Origin: an uncultured Clostridia bacterium
GTDB taxonomy: Bacteria; Bacillota; Clostridia; Christensenellales; Borkfalkiaceae
Direction of reading: 5' to 3'
NCBI GenBank assembly: GCA_944358655.1
Contig: CALVRO010000001.1
Location: 1 to 64,000, forward strand
DNA length: 64,000 nt
This document shows positions 52,074-60,674 of this stretch, in pieces. The position numbers were made by a program, and so were the translations under genes. The notes under the pieces are model-generated. The model saw nothing but the letters and a program-made list of their open reading frames with translations, did no database searches and was not told where the DNA came from. The first letter of the stretch is position 1, and each line of letters begins with the position of its first letter.

Positions 52074-52150
52074 GCAAGGCGCGTTTTGCAGCAAGCCGAG
52101 TATAACTCGGCTTGTTTGCTTTTACGCCTGCGGCTCCTTTTTCGCGCAAA
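52074..52150 (+). repeat. Repeat E, copy 3 (5' part only)
   Basis: GCAAGGCGCGTTTTGCAGCA through TTTTTCGCGCAAA is identical to the matching part of copy 2, with the rest missing. Confidence 0.75.
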
Positions 52151-52181
52151 GCAGGCTAAAGCGTGAGGCCACCCCCACTCT

Positions 52182-52306
52182 TGTCATGCCGAGCAGCGCG
52201 CCAATATGGTTTGGCGCAATATAGGCGAGAGCGCGCGTTGCCGAGGCATCTCCCAAACCTTGCAACTGTCGGACAGAGAGATCCCTCGCTGTTGCTCGGG
52301 ATGACA
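52182..52306 (+). repeat. Repeat A, copy 8 (full length)
   Basis: A 125-bp copy from TGTCATGCCGAGCAGC to CTCGGGATGACA. Confidence 0.85.
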
Positions 52307-52362
52307 AGTCTGGCCCACCCTCCCACCCCCGAGCTTTTCGCCTCTACAAAATGAGGTGAAAA

Positions 52363-52413
52363 GTGTATCTGAAACATAGCCGTGGAGATTTCTCGGCTAC
52401 GCTCGAAATGACG
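52363..52413 (+). repeat. Repeat B, copy 10 (minimal)
   Basis: GTGTATCTGAAACATAGCC leads straight to CTCGAAATGACG. The variable hairpin is reduced to CGGCTACG. Confidence 0.7.
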
Positions 52414-52456
52414 GGCTCTACCCAAGAGGGGCGGAGCGAGGCTCCGCCCACCCCCT

Positions 52457-52527
52457 TGTCATGCCGAGCAGCGCACCAATATGGTTGGGCGCGATACGAG
52501 CGAGGGCGCGCGTTGCCGAGGCATCTC
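52457..52527 (+). repeat. Repeat A, copy 9 (short form)
   Basis: This is the 71-bp form, from TGTCATGCCGAGCAGC to GAGGCATCTC. It follows B copy 10 through the usual C-rich linker. Confidence 0.8.
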
Positions 52528-52564
52528 GTCGTAACAGGGACGAACAAGCTAAGGGCAGAGTAAA

Positions 52565-52590
52565 AGCAGGGCAAAGTGGTTTGCCCTGCT
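52565..52590 (-). terminator. Terminator of ileS
   Basis: AGCAGGGCAAA pairs with TTTGCCCTGCT around GTGG. TTTTAC follows on the minus strand and TGTTTT on the plus strand. Confidence 0.65.
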
Positions 52591-52640
52591 TGTTTTATTA
52601 CTATACAAAAATGAATAGTTGGAGCATAGTGCGGGGGCAA

Positions 52641-55600
52641 TCACACTTTTTGCAGTGTGATAGTCACCTTTTCGCCGTTGATGGACTGCACCTTTTCGAA
52701 GCCCTGAGGGCGCCCCTCCTCCACCGAAACGGCGAGGACGTCGGAGGCGAAAGCGGCCTTTTTGAGGACGCTTAATACGCGGCCATCGGCGACATAGTAC
52801 ACCTTTATGCGGTCGGTTACCTCAAAGCCTGCCTCCTTGCGCATATTCTGTATTTTGGAGACAAGCTCGCGCTCTACGCCCTCGTTCAAAAGTTCTTCGG
52901 TGAGGTGGGTGTCGAGAGCGACGGTTATGCCCCTGTCGGCGGCGGCTACATAGCCCTCGGCTGACTGCGTGAAAATCTGCAGATCGTCCTGCGTCAGTTC
53001 GACGCCCAACTCTTCGACGGCATATACTCCGCCGTCTTTGACCGCTGCGACGACCTTTTCGGCGTCGCAGTCGTTTAAGAAGGCGGTTATCTTGCCGAGC
53101 AGTTTGCCGTACTTGGGCCCGAGGGTCTTGAGCTGTGGCTTGAGCTTATAGGTTATATACTTTGTGGCGTCGTCGGCGACGGAAAAGCTCTTTACGTTGA
53201 GTTCGTCCAGCACTATGCGCGTTTCATCGGGGGTGAGCGCGAAGTCGCGCGAGGTGACGACTATCATTTCGGCGAGGGGCTGGCGGTTCTTTAAGTTGCC
53301 TGCGTTGCGCGCGGCGCGGCCGAGGACGACGATGTCGAGCACTCCCTCCATTCCCTTTTCAAGCGCCTCGTCTATCATGCTTTGGTCGGCGGCGGGGAAG
53401 TCGCACAGGTGCACCGACTGAGGGGCGTCCTTAAAGAAGGCGGGAACGAGGTTGAGATACATCATCTCGGCAATGAAGGGCGTGAAGGGCGCCGTCAGCT
53501 TGGCGAGCGTGACGAGCACGCAATAGAGCGTGGTGTAGGCGGCGGCCTTGTCCTCGGTCATTTCGCTGCCCCAATACCTGTCTCTGCCGCGGCGGACGTA
53601 CCAGTTGGAGAGCACGTCGACAAAGTCCTGAAGCGCCCTTGCGGGCTCGGTTATCTCGTACCTTTCGAGGTCGGCGTCGACAAGCTTTACGAGTGAGTTG
53701 AGTTTGGATAGTATCCACCTATCCATTAAGGACAGCTTGCAGTCCTTGAGCGAATATTCGGAGGGGTCGTATTTGTCTATCTCGGCATAGAGAGTGAAGA
53801 AGGCGTAGGTGTTCCACAGCGTGCCGATATACTTGCGCTGGGCTTCGGAGACGGCCTCCTCGTAGAACCTCGAGGGCAGCCACGGGGCGGACGAGGTGTA
53901 GAAGTACCAGCGGACAGCGTCGGCGCCCTGCTTGTCGAGCACTGACCAAGGGTCGACGACGTTGCCCTTGTGCTTGGACATTTTTATGCCGTTTTTATCG
54001 TTGACGTGGCCCAAAACTATGCAGTTTTTGAAGGGCGCCCTGCCGAAGAGGATGGTGTTGATGACGAGAAGGGTGTAGAACCAGCCCCTCGTCTGGTCGA
54101 CGGCTTCGGAGATGAAGTCGGCGGGGAATGTCTCCTCGAACACGTCCTTGTTTTCAAAGGGGTAGTGATACTGCGCGAAGGGCATGGAGCCTGAGTCGAA
54201 CCAGCAGTCGATGACTTCGGGCGTGCGCTTCATCTTGCCGCCGCACTTGGGGCAGGTGCAGACTAAATCGTCGAGATAGGGCCTGTGCAGCTCGATCTGC
54301 GCGTCTTCGGAGAGGCCGCACTTTTGTTTGAGCTCGGCCTTGGAGCCGATGACCTCTATTTCGCCGCAGTCGGGGCACACCCAGACGGGCAGGGGCGTTC
54401 CCCAATACCTGTCGCGCGAAAGACCCCAGTCGATGACGTTTTCCAGGAAATTGCCCATGCGGCCGTCGCGGATGGTTTCTGGCATCCAATTTACCGAGCG
54501 GTTGGCGGCGATTATATCCTTTTTGACCTTGGTGACCTCGATGAACCACGACGAGCGGGCGTAATATAAAAGGGGCGTGTCGCACCGCCAGCAATGGGGA
54601 TAGTCGTGCTCGAAGGGCACGACTTTGAAGAGCTTGCCCTCCTCTTCGAGCCTTTCGATTATCTTTTTATCGGCCTTTTTGGCAAAGACGCCGCTGAGCG
54701 AGGGGAAGCGCTCGTCGAAGCAGCCCTGCTCGTTGACGAGCTGGACGACGGGGAGGGAATACCTTTTGCCCACCTTGTAGTCGTCCTCGCCGAAGGCGGG
54801 GGCAATGTGAACTACGCCCGTGCCGTCGCCCATGGTAACGTATGTGTCGCAGACGACGTAGTGCGCCTTTTGGGGCGCGCTTGCAGGCGATATGCGCACG
54901 ATCTCGCGCGAGGTTTCGGGGAACAGCGGCTCGTATTCCAGCCCCTCGAAATCCTTACCGGGCTTTTCTTCAAGTAAGGAATACTCCTCGAATAAATTGC
55001 CGACGAGGGCCTTGGCAAGAATGTACTGCACTCCCTCCGACTCTATCCTGACGTAGGGTTCATCGGGGTTGACGCAGAGGGCGACGTTTGAAGGGAGCGT
55101 CCAGGGCGTAGTTGTCCATGCAAGGATATACAGGTTTTCCTTACTCCTTACCTTAAAGCGAGCGACGACGGAATTTTCCTTGACGAGCTTGTAGCCCTGC
55201 GCCACCTCGTGCGAGGACAGGGCGGTGCCGCAGCGGGGGCAATAGGGCACTATTTTGTGGCCCTTGTATAAGAGGCCCTTTTTGTGCATCTCCTTTAAAG
55301 CCCACCACTCCGACTCGATATAGTTGTCGTCGTAGGTGACGTAGGGGTGATCCATGTCGACCCAATAGCCGACGCGGTCGGACATCTTTTCCCACTCGCC
55401 CTTGTACTTCCAGACCGACTGCTTGCACTGCTTGATGAAGGGCTCGATGCCGTAGCTTTCTATCTGCTGCTTGCCGTCGATGCCGAGGGATTTTTCAACT
55501 TCGAGCTCGACGGGCAGGCCGTGGGTATCCCAACCGGCCTTGCGAAGGACATGCCTGCCCTTCATGGTGCGGTAGCGCGGGATGATATCCTTCATTACCC

Positions 55601-55784
55601 TTGTTAAAATGTGGCCGATATGGGGCTTGCCGTTGGCCGTGGGAGGGCCGTCGTAGAAGGAGAACTCCTCCCCTCCCTCATTTTTTTGGACAGATTTTTC
55701 GAAGATGCCATTGTCCTTCCAGAATTTTCCGATAGATTTTTCGCGGTCGACAAAGTTGAGAGATGTGTCTACTTTATTGTACAT
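52641..55784 (-). CDS. ileS: Isoleucyl-tRNA synthetase, type 2
   Basis: The 1047-residue class I enzyme charges tRNA-Ile and edits valine. HIGH is at residues 55-58, followed by the type-2 signature GWDTHGLPVELEVEK. The editing (CP1) domain has WTTTPWTLPSN, zinc-like CPDC and CPKC pairs occur in the middle, and KMSKHKGN is near residue 600. Type 2 enzymes resemble the eukaryotic form and are less sensitive to mupirocin. The start at 55784 has GAGGAT upstream. A T-box precedes it. Confidence 0.95.
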   Translation of the reverse strand: MYNKVDTSLNFVDREKSIGKFWKDNGIFEKSVQKNEGGEEFSFYDGPPTANGKPHIGHILTRVMKDIIPRYRTMKGRHVLRKAGWDTHGLPVELEVEKSLGIDGKQQIESYGIEPFIKQCKQSVWKYKGEWEKMSDRVGYWVDMDHPYVTYDDNYIESEWWALKEMHKKGLLYKGHKIVPYCPRCGTALSSHEVAQGYKLVKENSVVARFKVRSKENLYILAWTTTPWTLPSNVALCVNPDEPYVRIESEGVQYILAKALVGNLFEEYSLLEEKPGKDFEGLEYEPLFPETSREIVRISPASAPQKAHYVVCDTYVTMGDGTGVVHIAPAFGEDDYKVGKRYSLPVVQLVNEQGCFDERFPSLSGVFAKKADKKIIERLEEEGKLFKVVPFEHDYPHCWRCDTPLLYYARSSWFIEVTKVKKDIIAANRSVNWMPETIRDGRMGNFLENVIDWGLSRDRYWGTPLPVWVCPDCGEIEVIGSKAELKQKCGLSEDAQIELHRPYLDDLVCTCPKCGGKMKRTPEVIDCWFDSGSMPFAQYHYPFENKDVFEETFPADFISEAVDQTRGWFYTLLVINTILFGRAPFKNCIVLGHVNDKNGIKMSKHKGNVVDPWSVLDKQGADAVRWYFYTSSAPWLPSRFYEEAVSEAQRKYIGTLWNTYAFFTLYAEIDKYDPSEYSLKDCKLSLMDRWILSKLNSLVKLVDADLERYEITEPARALQDFVDVLSNWYVRRGRDRYWGSEMTEDKAAAYTTLYCVLVTLAKLTAPFTPFIAEMMYLNLVPAFFKDAPQSVHLCDFPAADQSMIDEALEKGMEGVLDIVVLGRAARNAGNLKNRQPLAEMIVVTSRDFALTPDETRIVLDELNVKSFSVADDATKYITYKLKPQLKTLGPKYGKLLGKITAFLNDCDAEKVVAAVKDGGVYAVEELGVELTQDDLQIFTQSAEGYVAAADRGITVALDTHLTEELLNEGVERELVSKIQNMRKEAGFEVTDRIKVYYVADGRVLSVLKKAAFASDVLAVSVEEGRPQGFEKVQSINGEKVTITLQKV

Positions 55785-55835
55785 AGTTATCCTCTTAAAA
55801 TTATGTGAAACGGCAGGGGCAGCGTTTTTCGGCGG

Positions 55836-56083
55836 AAAATAAAAAAGGCAAAGTGCCGCTTTGGACACTTTGCGAAGTGCTTGTAAACCACCAAAACAAA
55901 CTGACATTTGCCGCACTTATAACGTGGTGCGAATACGTGCGCCCTTACTGTGAGTTGGGGGCGCAGGCTGAGGGGTGATATACGCAAGACCGCCCGAACC
56001 GCTTTCACCAAAACGCGGAACTCTCTGCAAGGCACCTGTTTTTGCGGCGTTGTCCCCTGTTATCGCCTTTGAAATTGAGTTAC
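55836..56083 (-). promoter_or_regulatory. T-box leader of ileS, Ile specifier AUC
   Basis: On the minus strand the leader has AGAGAG followed by a GTTTTGGTGAAAGC loop and the specifier ATC (55977-55979), followed by ACCC. A T-box-like TGGTGGTTTACAAGC lies at 55879-55894. The terminator GCAAAGTG/CACTTTGC (55848-55873) ends in six T. Uncharged tRNA-Ile should permit ileS transcription. Confidence 0.85.
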
Positions 56084-56089
56084 GAATAT

Positions 56090-56118
56090 ATTATAATGAA
56101 AGCGCCGCAAATTGTAAA
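56090..56118 (-). promoter_or_regulatory. Promoter of ileS
   Basis: TTTACA (56113-56118), 17 bases and TATAAT (56090-56095) on the minus strand. Confidence 0.8.
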
Positions 56119-56119
56119 G

Positions 56120-56527
56120 CAATTTGCGGGGCAAAATGGGAGCAATATTTTTATATGCGGCCTAACATTAAAGGCCCTTTAAGGGCACTATTTATGAGGG
56201 CGGATATTTATAGACCTGTTATAGCCGCCGAAATTTTCGGGGATGAAGGCGATGACGGCCTCGTTTAATATCCCCTCGCCGACGGCCTTTTGAAGGAGAG
56301 ATAAGTAACACTCATTATATACAAGCAGAGGAATGGGAACATTATGCTCAAAATTATAGCCGATGAGTAATTATTAAGATATGTATTTGACCCCCTTTTT
56401 TTAATAAGTATAGCATAAACGCGCATATTTGCCAATATTTGTAAAATAAAACGTAAAATTTACCCGAAATTTGCTGTATTATTTGTATTTTCTGTATTAG
56501 CTGTATTATATATCTGTACTTATTGTA
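56120..56527. other. AT-rich gap without a convincing gene
   Basis: This stretch is far more AT-rich than the rest of the window. Near 56470-56530 the hexamer TGTATT recurs about five times. Only very short reading frames are open, with no ribosome site or recognised product. It separates the ileS T-box promoter from the 3' end of the propeller-like gene. Confidence 0.5.
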
Positions 56528-57700
56528 TTAAATTGAAAACAATTCGTCGGACAGCGACGAGGCATGAGGGCAAGAAATTTTAAGACAACAGGATGTGTTG
56601 CAAACCTTTGTACGTCTGCCGTCCTTTAAAGAAAATATCCTGCGGCCGTTCGTGTAGTATATTGTGCCGTCGTTGGCGATATCGAAATCGACTACGCCAT
56701 CGGCGAGAGGAGTGCCGTCGGACAATTTTATCAGCTGCCAGCTTTTAGGAACAAAACCGAAGTCGGAGTCCTTTTTTGATGCGTTGCGCTCTTCCTCCCT
56801 TTCGATATCGATGAGATTGCCGGCAACAGCAACTTTACGCGAATCGTAATCTCTGCCTTTGGCGGGGTTGTCGCCCGACGAGGTGAGGCTTTTGCCCGAA
56901 AAGGCTCGAACAAACACGTTGATAAAGCCGACAATGCCCTGAAGTATGCGATAGGGAATGAGGATAATTTCCAAAAGAGGGTTGGCACGCCTTTTGCCCG
57001 CGGGCGCCTTGATACAGTACAACTCGCCGCTATGGCGCACAGGGCGGAAATAACTGAAGTTCTGAGAGGCGGCCACCTCTTCGAGCGACATTGTAAAGAG
57101 GTCGAGCCTGTAAATTGCGGAGGGCGAATAACAGACAAAATTGCCGTTTATATCTCTGCCGACCGAACGCGAGCAATAGTAGACGACATTGGCTTCGTCG
57201 GGCGAAAATACGGGATCCTCGTCGGCGGTATCGCCTTCGGTGACCGTGCGCACGTCGCCCTTTTTTATATCGATGACGGCAATATCGCTGTTGTAGTAAT
57301 TTGTCTTTACCGAAGTGAGCAGCACACCGGACGAGCTGTCGTAACAGCCGCCCGAAAATTTGGCCGAGGCAGAGTTTACTACATGCCTTTCGGGCGATTT
57401 CTGATCGTCCGGCGTGTGAAAGTACACGCCCGAACTTTCGCCGGCGATAAATGAATAGACAATATCGCCGTTTTCGGCAGGCCACGCGCCGGTTACGGAC
57501 GCATTGACGGCGGAGTCGTAAGGGTCGGAATAACTATCGCGAAAGACGGCACCCGAACCCGTAGTCTTCCACGCCTTGGAGCGGCCGATGGCCTCTATGT
57601 TATTTTTGTAATTTACTATGGCGGGCGCTGTAAATGTGACGAGATTTTCGCCGTCGTACACTCCTATATTTTCGCCGTCGGCATAAACTAACTTTTTCAT
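56528..57700 (-). CDS. Propeller-like protein of unknown function
   Basis: The 390-residue protein has repeated beta-strand blocks of the TolB/WD40-like (PD40) type, best seen in DEDPVFSPDEANVVYYCS and the C-terminal FDIANDGTIYYTNGRRIFSL. A hydrophobic stretch at about residues 245-275 interrupts the repeats and may form a membrane-touching helix. The C-terminus is cysteine-rich (VCNTSCCLKISC). There is no signal peptide. It lies between the AT-rich gap and tsaD, 44 bases from the latter. I do not recognise a named family. Confidence 0.65.
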   Translation of the reverse strand: MKKLVYADGENIGVYDGENLVTFTAPAIVNYKNNIEAIGRSKAWKTTGSGAVFRDSYSDPYDSAVNASVTGAWPAENGDIVYSFIAGESSGVYFHTPDDQKSPERHVVNSASAKFSGGCYDSSSGVLLTSVKTNYYNSDIAVIDIKKGDVRTVTEGDTADEDPVFSPDEANVVYYCSRSVGRDINGNFVCYSPSAIYRLDLFTMSLEEVAASQNFSYFRPVRHSGELYCIKAPAGKRRANPLLEIILIPYRILQGIVGFINVFVRAFSGKSLTSSGDNPAKGRDYDSRKVAVAGNLIDIEREEERNASKKDSDFGFVPKSWQLIKLSDGTPLADGVVDFDIANDGTIYYTNGRRIFSLKDGRRTKVCNTSCCLKISCPHASSLSDELFSI

Positions 57701-57744
57701 ATTTCTCCGGAAGTCATCAAGATCATACTGTATTAAGGAAAACC

Positions 57745-58782
57745 TTACTTTAGCGGTACCTGCGCGGCGGCGTTTACAGTGAGGGGCGCGAAGTCACCGG
57801 CGAGGTATTTGTTGAGGCCCTCCGCGGCTATCATGGCGGCGTTGTCCGTGCAGTACTTTATCCGGGGCAGGACAAGCTTCAGGCCCTCCCTTTTACAGGC
57901 CGCGGAGAGAGTTGAGCGAAGGTATGCGTTGGCAGCCACTCCTCCGCCGGCAGTGACCGTTGAAACGCCCCTGCTCTTTGCGAGCAAAATAGTGTTTTCA
58001 ACGAGGGGATCGATGGCGGCGCGCTGGAAGGAGGCCGCGACGTCGGCAACGTTTACCTCCTCGCCGCGCTGCGAAAGATTGTGGCAGTAGTTGATTACGG
58101 CCGTCTTTAATCCGCTATAAGAAAAGGCGAGGGACGAGCTGTGCCTGACCTGCGCCGAAGGGAAGGTAATGATATCCTTACCGCCCTCTGCCGCGCGCTG
58201 GATATTGGGGCCACCGGGATAGGGCAAGCCGAGCACGCGCGCACACTTATCGAAGGCTTCGCCCGCGGCGTCGTCGAGCGTTTGCGCGAGCACCTCGAAA
58301 CCAAAATAGCTTTTGGTGTGCAGAATAGCGGTGTGGCCGCCGCTGGCAAGCAAGGTTATGAAGGGCGGCTGTAAGGATGGGTCGTCGAGGTAGGCCGCGG
58401 CGAGGTGGCCGCGGATATGACTGACGGCAATAAGAGGCACGCCCAAAGAGTACGCCAGCCCCTTGGCAAATGACAGGCCGACGAGCAGGGCGCCGAGGAG
58501 CCCCGCCCCGTAGGTGACGGCCACGGCATCGATATCCGAAAGCTCTATGCCCGCCTCCTTAACGGCGCGCGAGGTGACTTCGTCGACGGCGTCGGTGTGG
58601 GCGCGCGAGGCTATTTCGGGCACCACTCCGCCGTACTTGGCCTGTTCGGCGGCGGAGGAAATTATGCAGTTGGAGAGTATTTTTCTGCCCCTTAAGACGG
58701 CGCAGGCTGTTTCGTCGCAGCTGCTCTCAAGGCCCAAAATTATGGGCTCGGGCTTAATTTTTATGTTTGAAAGGTCGTACAT
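57745..58782 (-). CDS. tsaD: tRNA N6-threonylcarbamoyladenosine synthase subunit TsaD
   Basis: The 345-residue ASKHA-fold protein transfers the threonylcarbamoyl group to A37 of ANN-decoding tRNAs, together with TsaB and TsaE. Visible motifs are the N-terminal LGLESSCDETA, the metal-binding HIRGH (His122, His126), and SGGHTAI. The C-terminal GGGVAANAYLR and DNAAMIA are intact. The normal bacterial length supports the start at 58782. tsaB and tsaE are not in the window. Confidence 0.95.
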   Translation of the reverse strand: MYDLSNIKIKPEPIILGLESSCDETACAVLRGRKILSNCIISSAAEQAKYGGVVPEIASRAHTDAVDEVTSRAVKEAGIELSDIDAVAVTYGAGLLGALLVGLSFAKGLAYSLGVPLIAVSHIRGHLAAAYLDDPSLQPPFITLLASGGHTAILHTKSYFGFEVLAQTLDDAAGEAFDKCARVLGLPYPGGPNIQRAAEGGKDIITFPSAQVRHSSSLAFSYSGLKTAVINYCHNLSQRGEEVNVADVAASFQRAAIDPLVENTILLAKSRGVSTVTAGGGVAANAYLRSTLSAACKREGLKLVLPRIKYCTDNAAMIAAEGLNKYLAGDFAPLTVNAAAQVPLK

Positions 58783-58793
58783 ATCTTAAATAA

Positions 58794-58983
58794 TGCCGCG
58801 GCGGCCCCGGCCGCCGCGGCAAATTTTTCCGCAATCATACAGCCCGAAGGAAACTTTGCCACTTCGGGAGGGTGTGCGCGCCTGACGCTCCCCGCCGAAT
58901 TGGCCGAAGCGCGCAGACTGCGCGGGTCGATTTAATTGGCCTCGGCGATCTTTGCGGTGTATTATCTTCGCCGCAGCGAGGCC
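58794..58983. other. Hairpins between tsaD and the unknown helical protein gene
   Basis: A GCCGCGGCGGCC/GGCCGCCGCGGC hairpin followed by AATTTTT lies near 58795-58820. A GGCCTCG/CGAGGCC pair brackets 58938-58983. They probably terminate the helical protein gene. No gene is seen. Confidence 0.4.
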
Positions 58984-58996
58984 TTAAAATGCTGCC

Positions 58997-59530
58997 TTAA
59001 GCGGGTTCGTCGAAGCCGTCGGGCATGGAGGCTATGGAGTCGAGATCGGTGGTCTCCTCGTAGTCGAAGCCGTCGCCCGCGCCTGCGGTGACGTCCTCTG
59101 CGACCACGCCGCCGACCGAGTTGACGACGTTGACGGGGCTCTTTACCCTGATGACCTTTTTGGATTCGGGCACCTTTTTAAGCAGCTCGCTTATGGACGC
59201 ATTGAGGTGGACGCAGAATTTGACGTGTCCGCCCGCCTGCTTGTCGCTGTAGAGCCCGAGCATTATCATAGTCCTTATAGTGCACGCCGTGTTGGCGACG
59301 TAGACGACGGCCTTGTTCAGCGCGTCGAGCTTGGCGCGGCGTTCGGCCAGAAGGCTGACCGATGACAACAGCGCTGCGGCCTTTACACCGTTTTCGAGCA
59401 TGTTTTCGCGCAGGGTCTTGCCCTCGCGGACGAAGGTCTGGCTTTCGTAGAGCTCTACGAGTTTAAAAAGCAGTTGGTCGCCCACCTCGGACATGGTCAC
59501 GGGTCTGTTTGCGGCTGTGTTCTTAGACAT
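58997..59530 (-). CDS. Helical protein of unknown function between prfB and tsaD
   Basis: The 177-residue protein is predicted from its sequence pattern to be mostly helical in residues 10-125, with several amphipathic helices, and ends in an acidic tail with many Asp, Glu and Gly. No family is recognised with confidence. Some resemblance in helix pattern to four-helix-bundle proteins proves nothing. The start at 59530 is favoured by GGGAGGA about 10 bases upstream, and an ATG at 59563 is possible. It follows prfB by 43 bases and may belong to the secA-prfB transcript. Confidence 0.6.
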   Translation of the reverse strand: MSKNTAANRPVTMSEVGDQLLFKLVELYESQTFVREGKTLRENMLENGVKAAALLSSVSLLAERRAKLDALNKAVVYVANTACTIRTMIMLGLYSDKQAGGHVKFCVHLNASISELLKKVPESKKVIRVKSPVNVVNSVGGVVAEDVTAGAGDGFDYEETTDLDSIASMPDGFDEPA

Positions 59531-59573
59531 ATCAACTTTTCCTCCCGCCGTTGCCGGCATCATATGTTGTATT

Positions 59574-60674
59574 TTATACGGTTTTCTTTAAATAGTCTAT
59601 TATAAATCCCTGAATGTCGCCGTCCATCACCGCCTGTATGTTGGTGTTTTCGTAGCCTGTGCGGTGGTCTTTGACGAGGGTGTACGGGCAGAATACATAC
59701 GAGCGTATCTGACTGCCCCACTCTATCTTTTTGATTTCGCCCTTGAGTTCGGCGTCGGCCGCCTCCCTTTCGGCTATCTGCCGCTCCAAAAGTTTGGCCC
59801 TCAGGTATTGGAAGGCCATTTCCTTGTTCTGAAGCTGGCTTCTCTCATTCTGGCAGGTGACGACTATGCCCGTGGGGAAGTGGGTTATCCTTATGGCCGT
59901 TTCGGTCTTGTTTACCTTCTGGCCGCCCGCGCCCGACGAACGGTAGACGTCTATCCTTATATCTTCGTCGCGGATGACGACTTCGCCCTCGTCGTCGACT
60001 TCGGGCATGACTTCCGCCGAGGCGAACGAGGTGTGCCTGCGCTTGTTGGAGTCGAAGGGAGAGATGCGCACCAGACGGTGGACGCCCTTTTCGGCCTTTA
60101 AAAATCCGTAGGCGTTTTCGCCCTCTACTTTGAACGAAACCGATTTTATGCCGGCCTCGTCGCCGTTTTCGAGGTCGAGCTCGGTGACGCGGAAGCCCTC
60201 CTTTTCGCAGTAGCGGCAGTACATTCTGTACAGCATCTGCGTCCAGTCGCAGGCCTCGGTGCCGCCCGCGCCCGCGTGGAGATTCATTATGGCGTTGTTG
60301 GCGTCGTACTTGCCCTTTAAAAGGGCGCGTATGCGCATGTTTTCTATGTCGTCCTCGGCCGTCTTTATCATGTCCTCGAGTTCGGGGATGAGGCTCTCGT
60401 CGTCGGCCTCCTCTATGAGGTCGATAAAGGTCTTGGCCTCCTCTATGGCCTTTTCGCCCTTTTCGTAGGCGTTTATCTTGCCTTCGATGGAGGATATCTC
60501 GCGGCCTATCTTTTTGGACTTTTCGAGGTCGCCCCAAACTTCGGGCTTTTCCTGCTCGCCTTTGAGCTCGGCCAGCCTGCCGCCCAGATTGTCGATATCC
60601 AGGGCATACTTGGCCTCGGAGAGGGTGTCGGCAAGGCTCTTGAGGCGCAGCCTGTAGTCGTCGGCTTTAAACAT
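59574..60674 (-). CDS. prfB: Peptide chain release factor 2
   Basis: The 366-residue factor ends translation at UGA and UAA. The stop-codon recognition motif SPF is present in RISPFDS, and the catalytic GGQ is near residues 249-251 in GAGGQKVNKTE. The whole protein is in one frame: the place of the usual autoregulatory +1 frameshift reads KYALDIDNL without a stop. The start overlaps the secA stop (TAATG), so the two are translationally coupled. Confidence 0.95.
   Translation of the reverse strand: MFKADDYRLRLKSLADTLSEAKYALDIDNLGGRLAELKGEQEKPEVWGDLEKSKKIGREISSIEGKINAYEKGEKAIEEAKTFIDLIEEADDESLIPELEDMIKTAEDDIENMRIRALLKGKYDANNAIMNLHAGAGGTEACDWTQMLYRMYCRYCEKEGFRVTELDLENGDEAGIKSVSFKVEGENAYGFLKAEKGVHRLVRISPFDSNKRRHTSFASAEVMPEVDDEGEVVIRDEDIRIDVYRSSGAGGQKVNKTETAIRITHFPTGIVVTCQNERSQLQNKEMAFQYLRAKLLERQIAEREAADAELKGEIKKIEWGSQIRSYVFCPYTLVKDHRTGYENTNIQAVMDGDIQGFIIDYLKKTV

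Noticed and set aside
55975..56268. Possible small gene on the plus strand in the ileS upstream region
   Set aside because: It overlaps the ileS T-box and promoter, has no ribosome site and no recognisable product.
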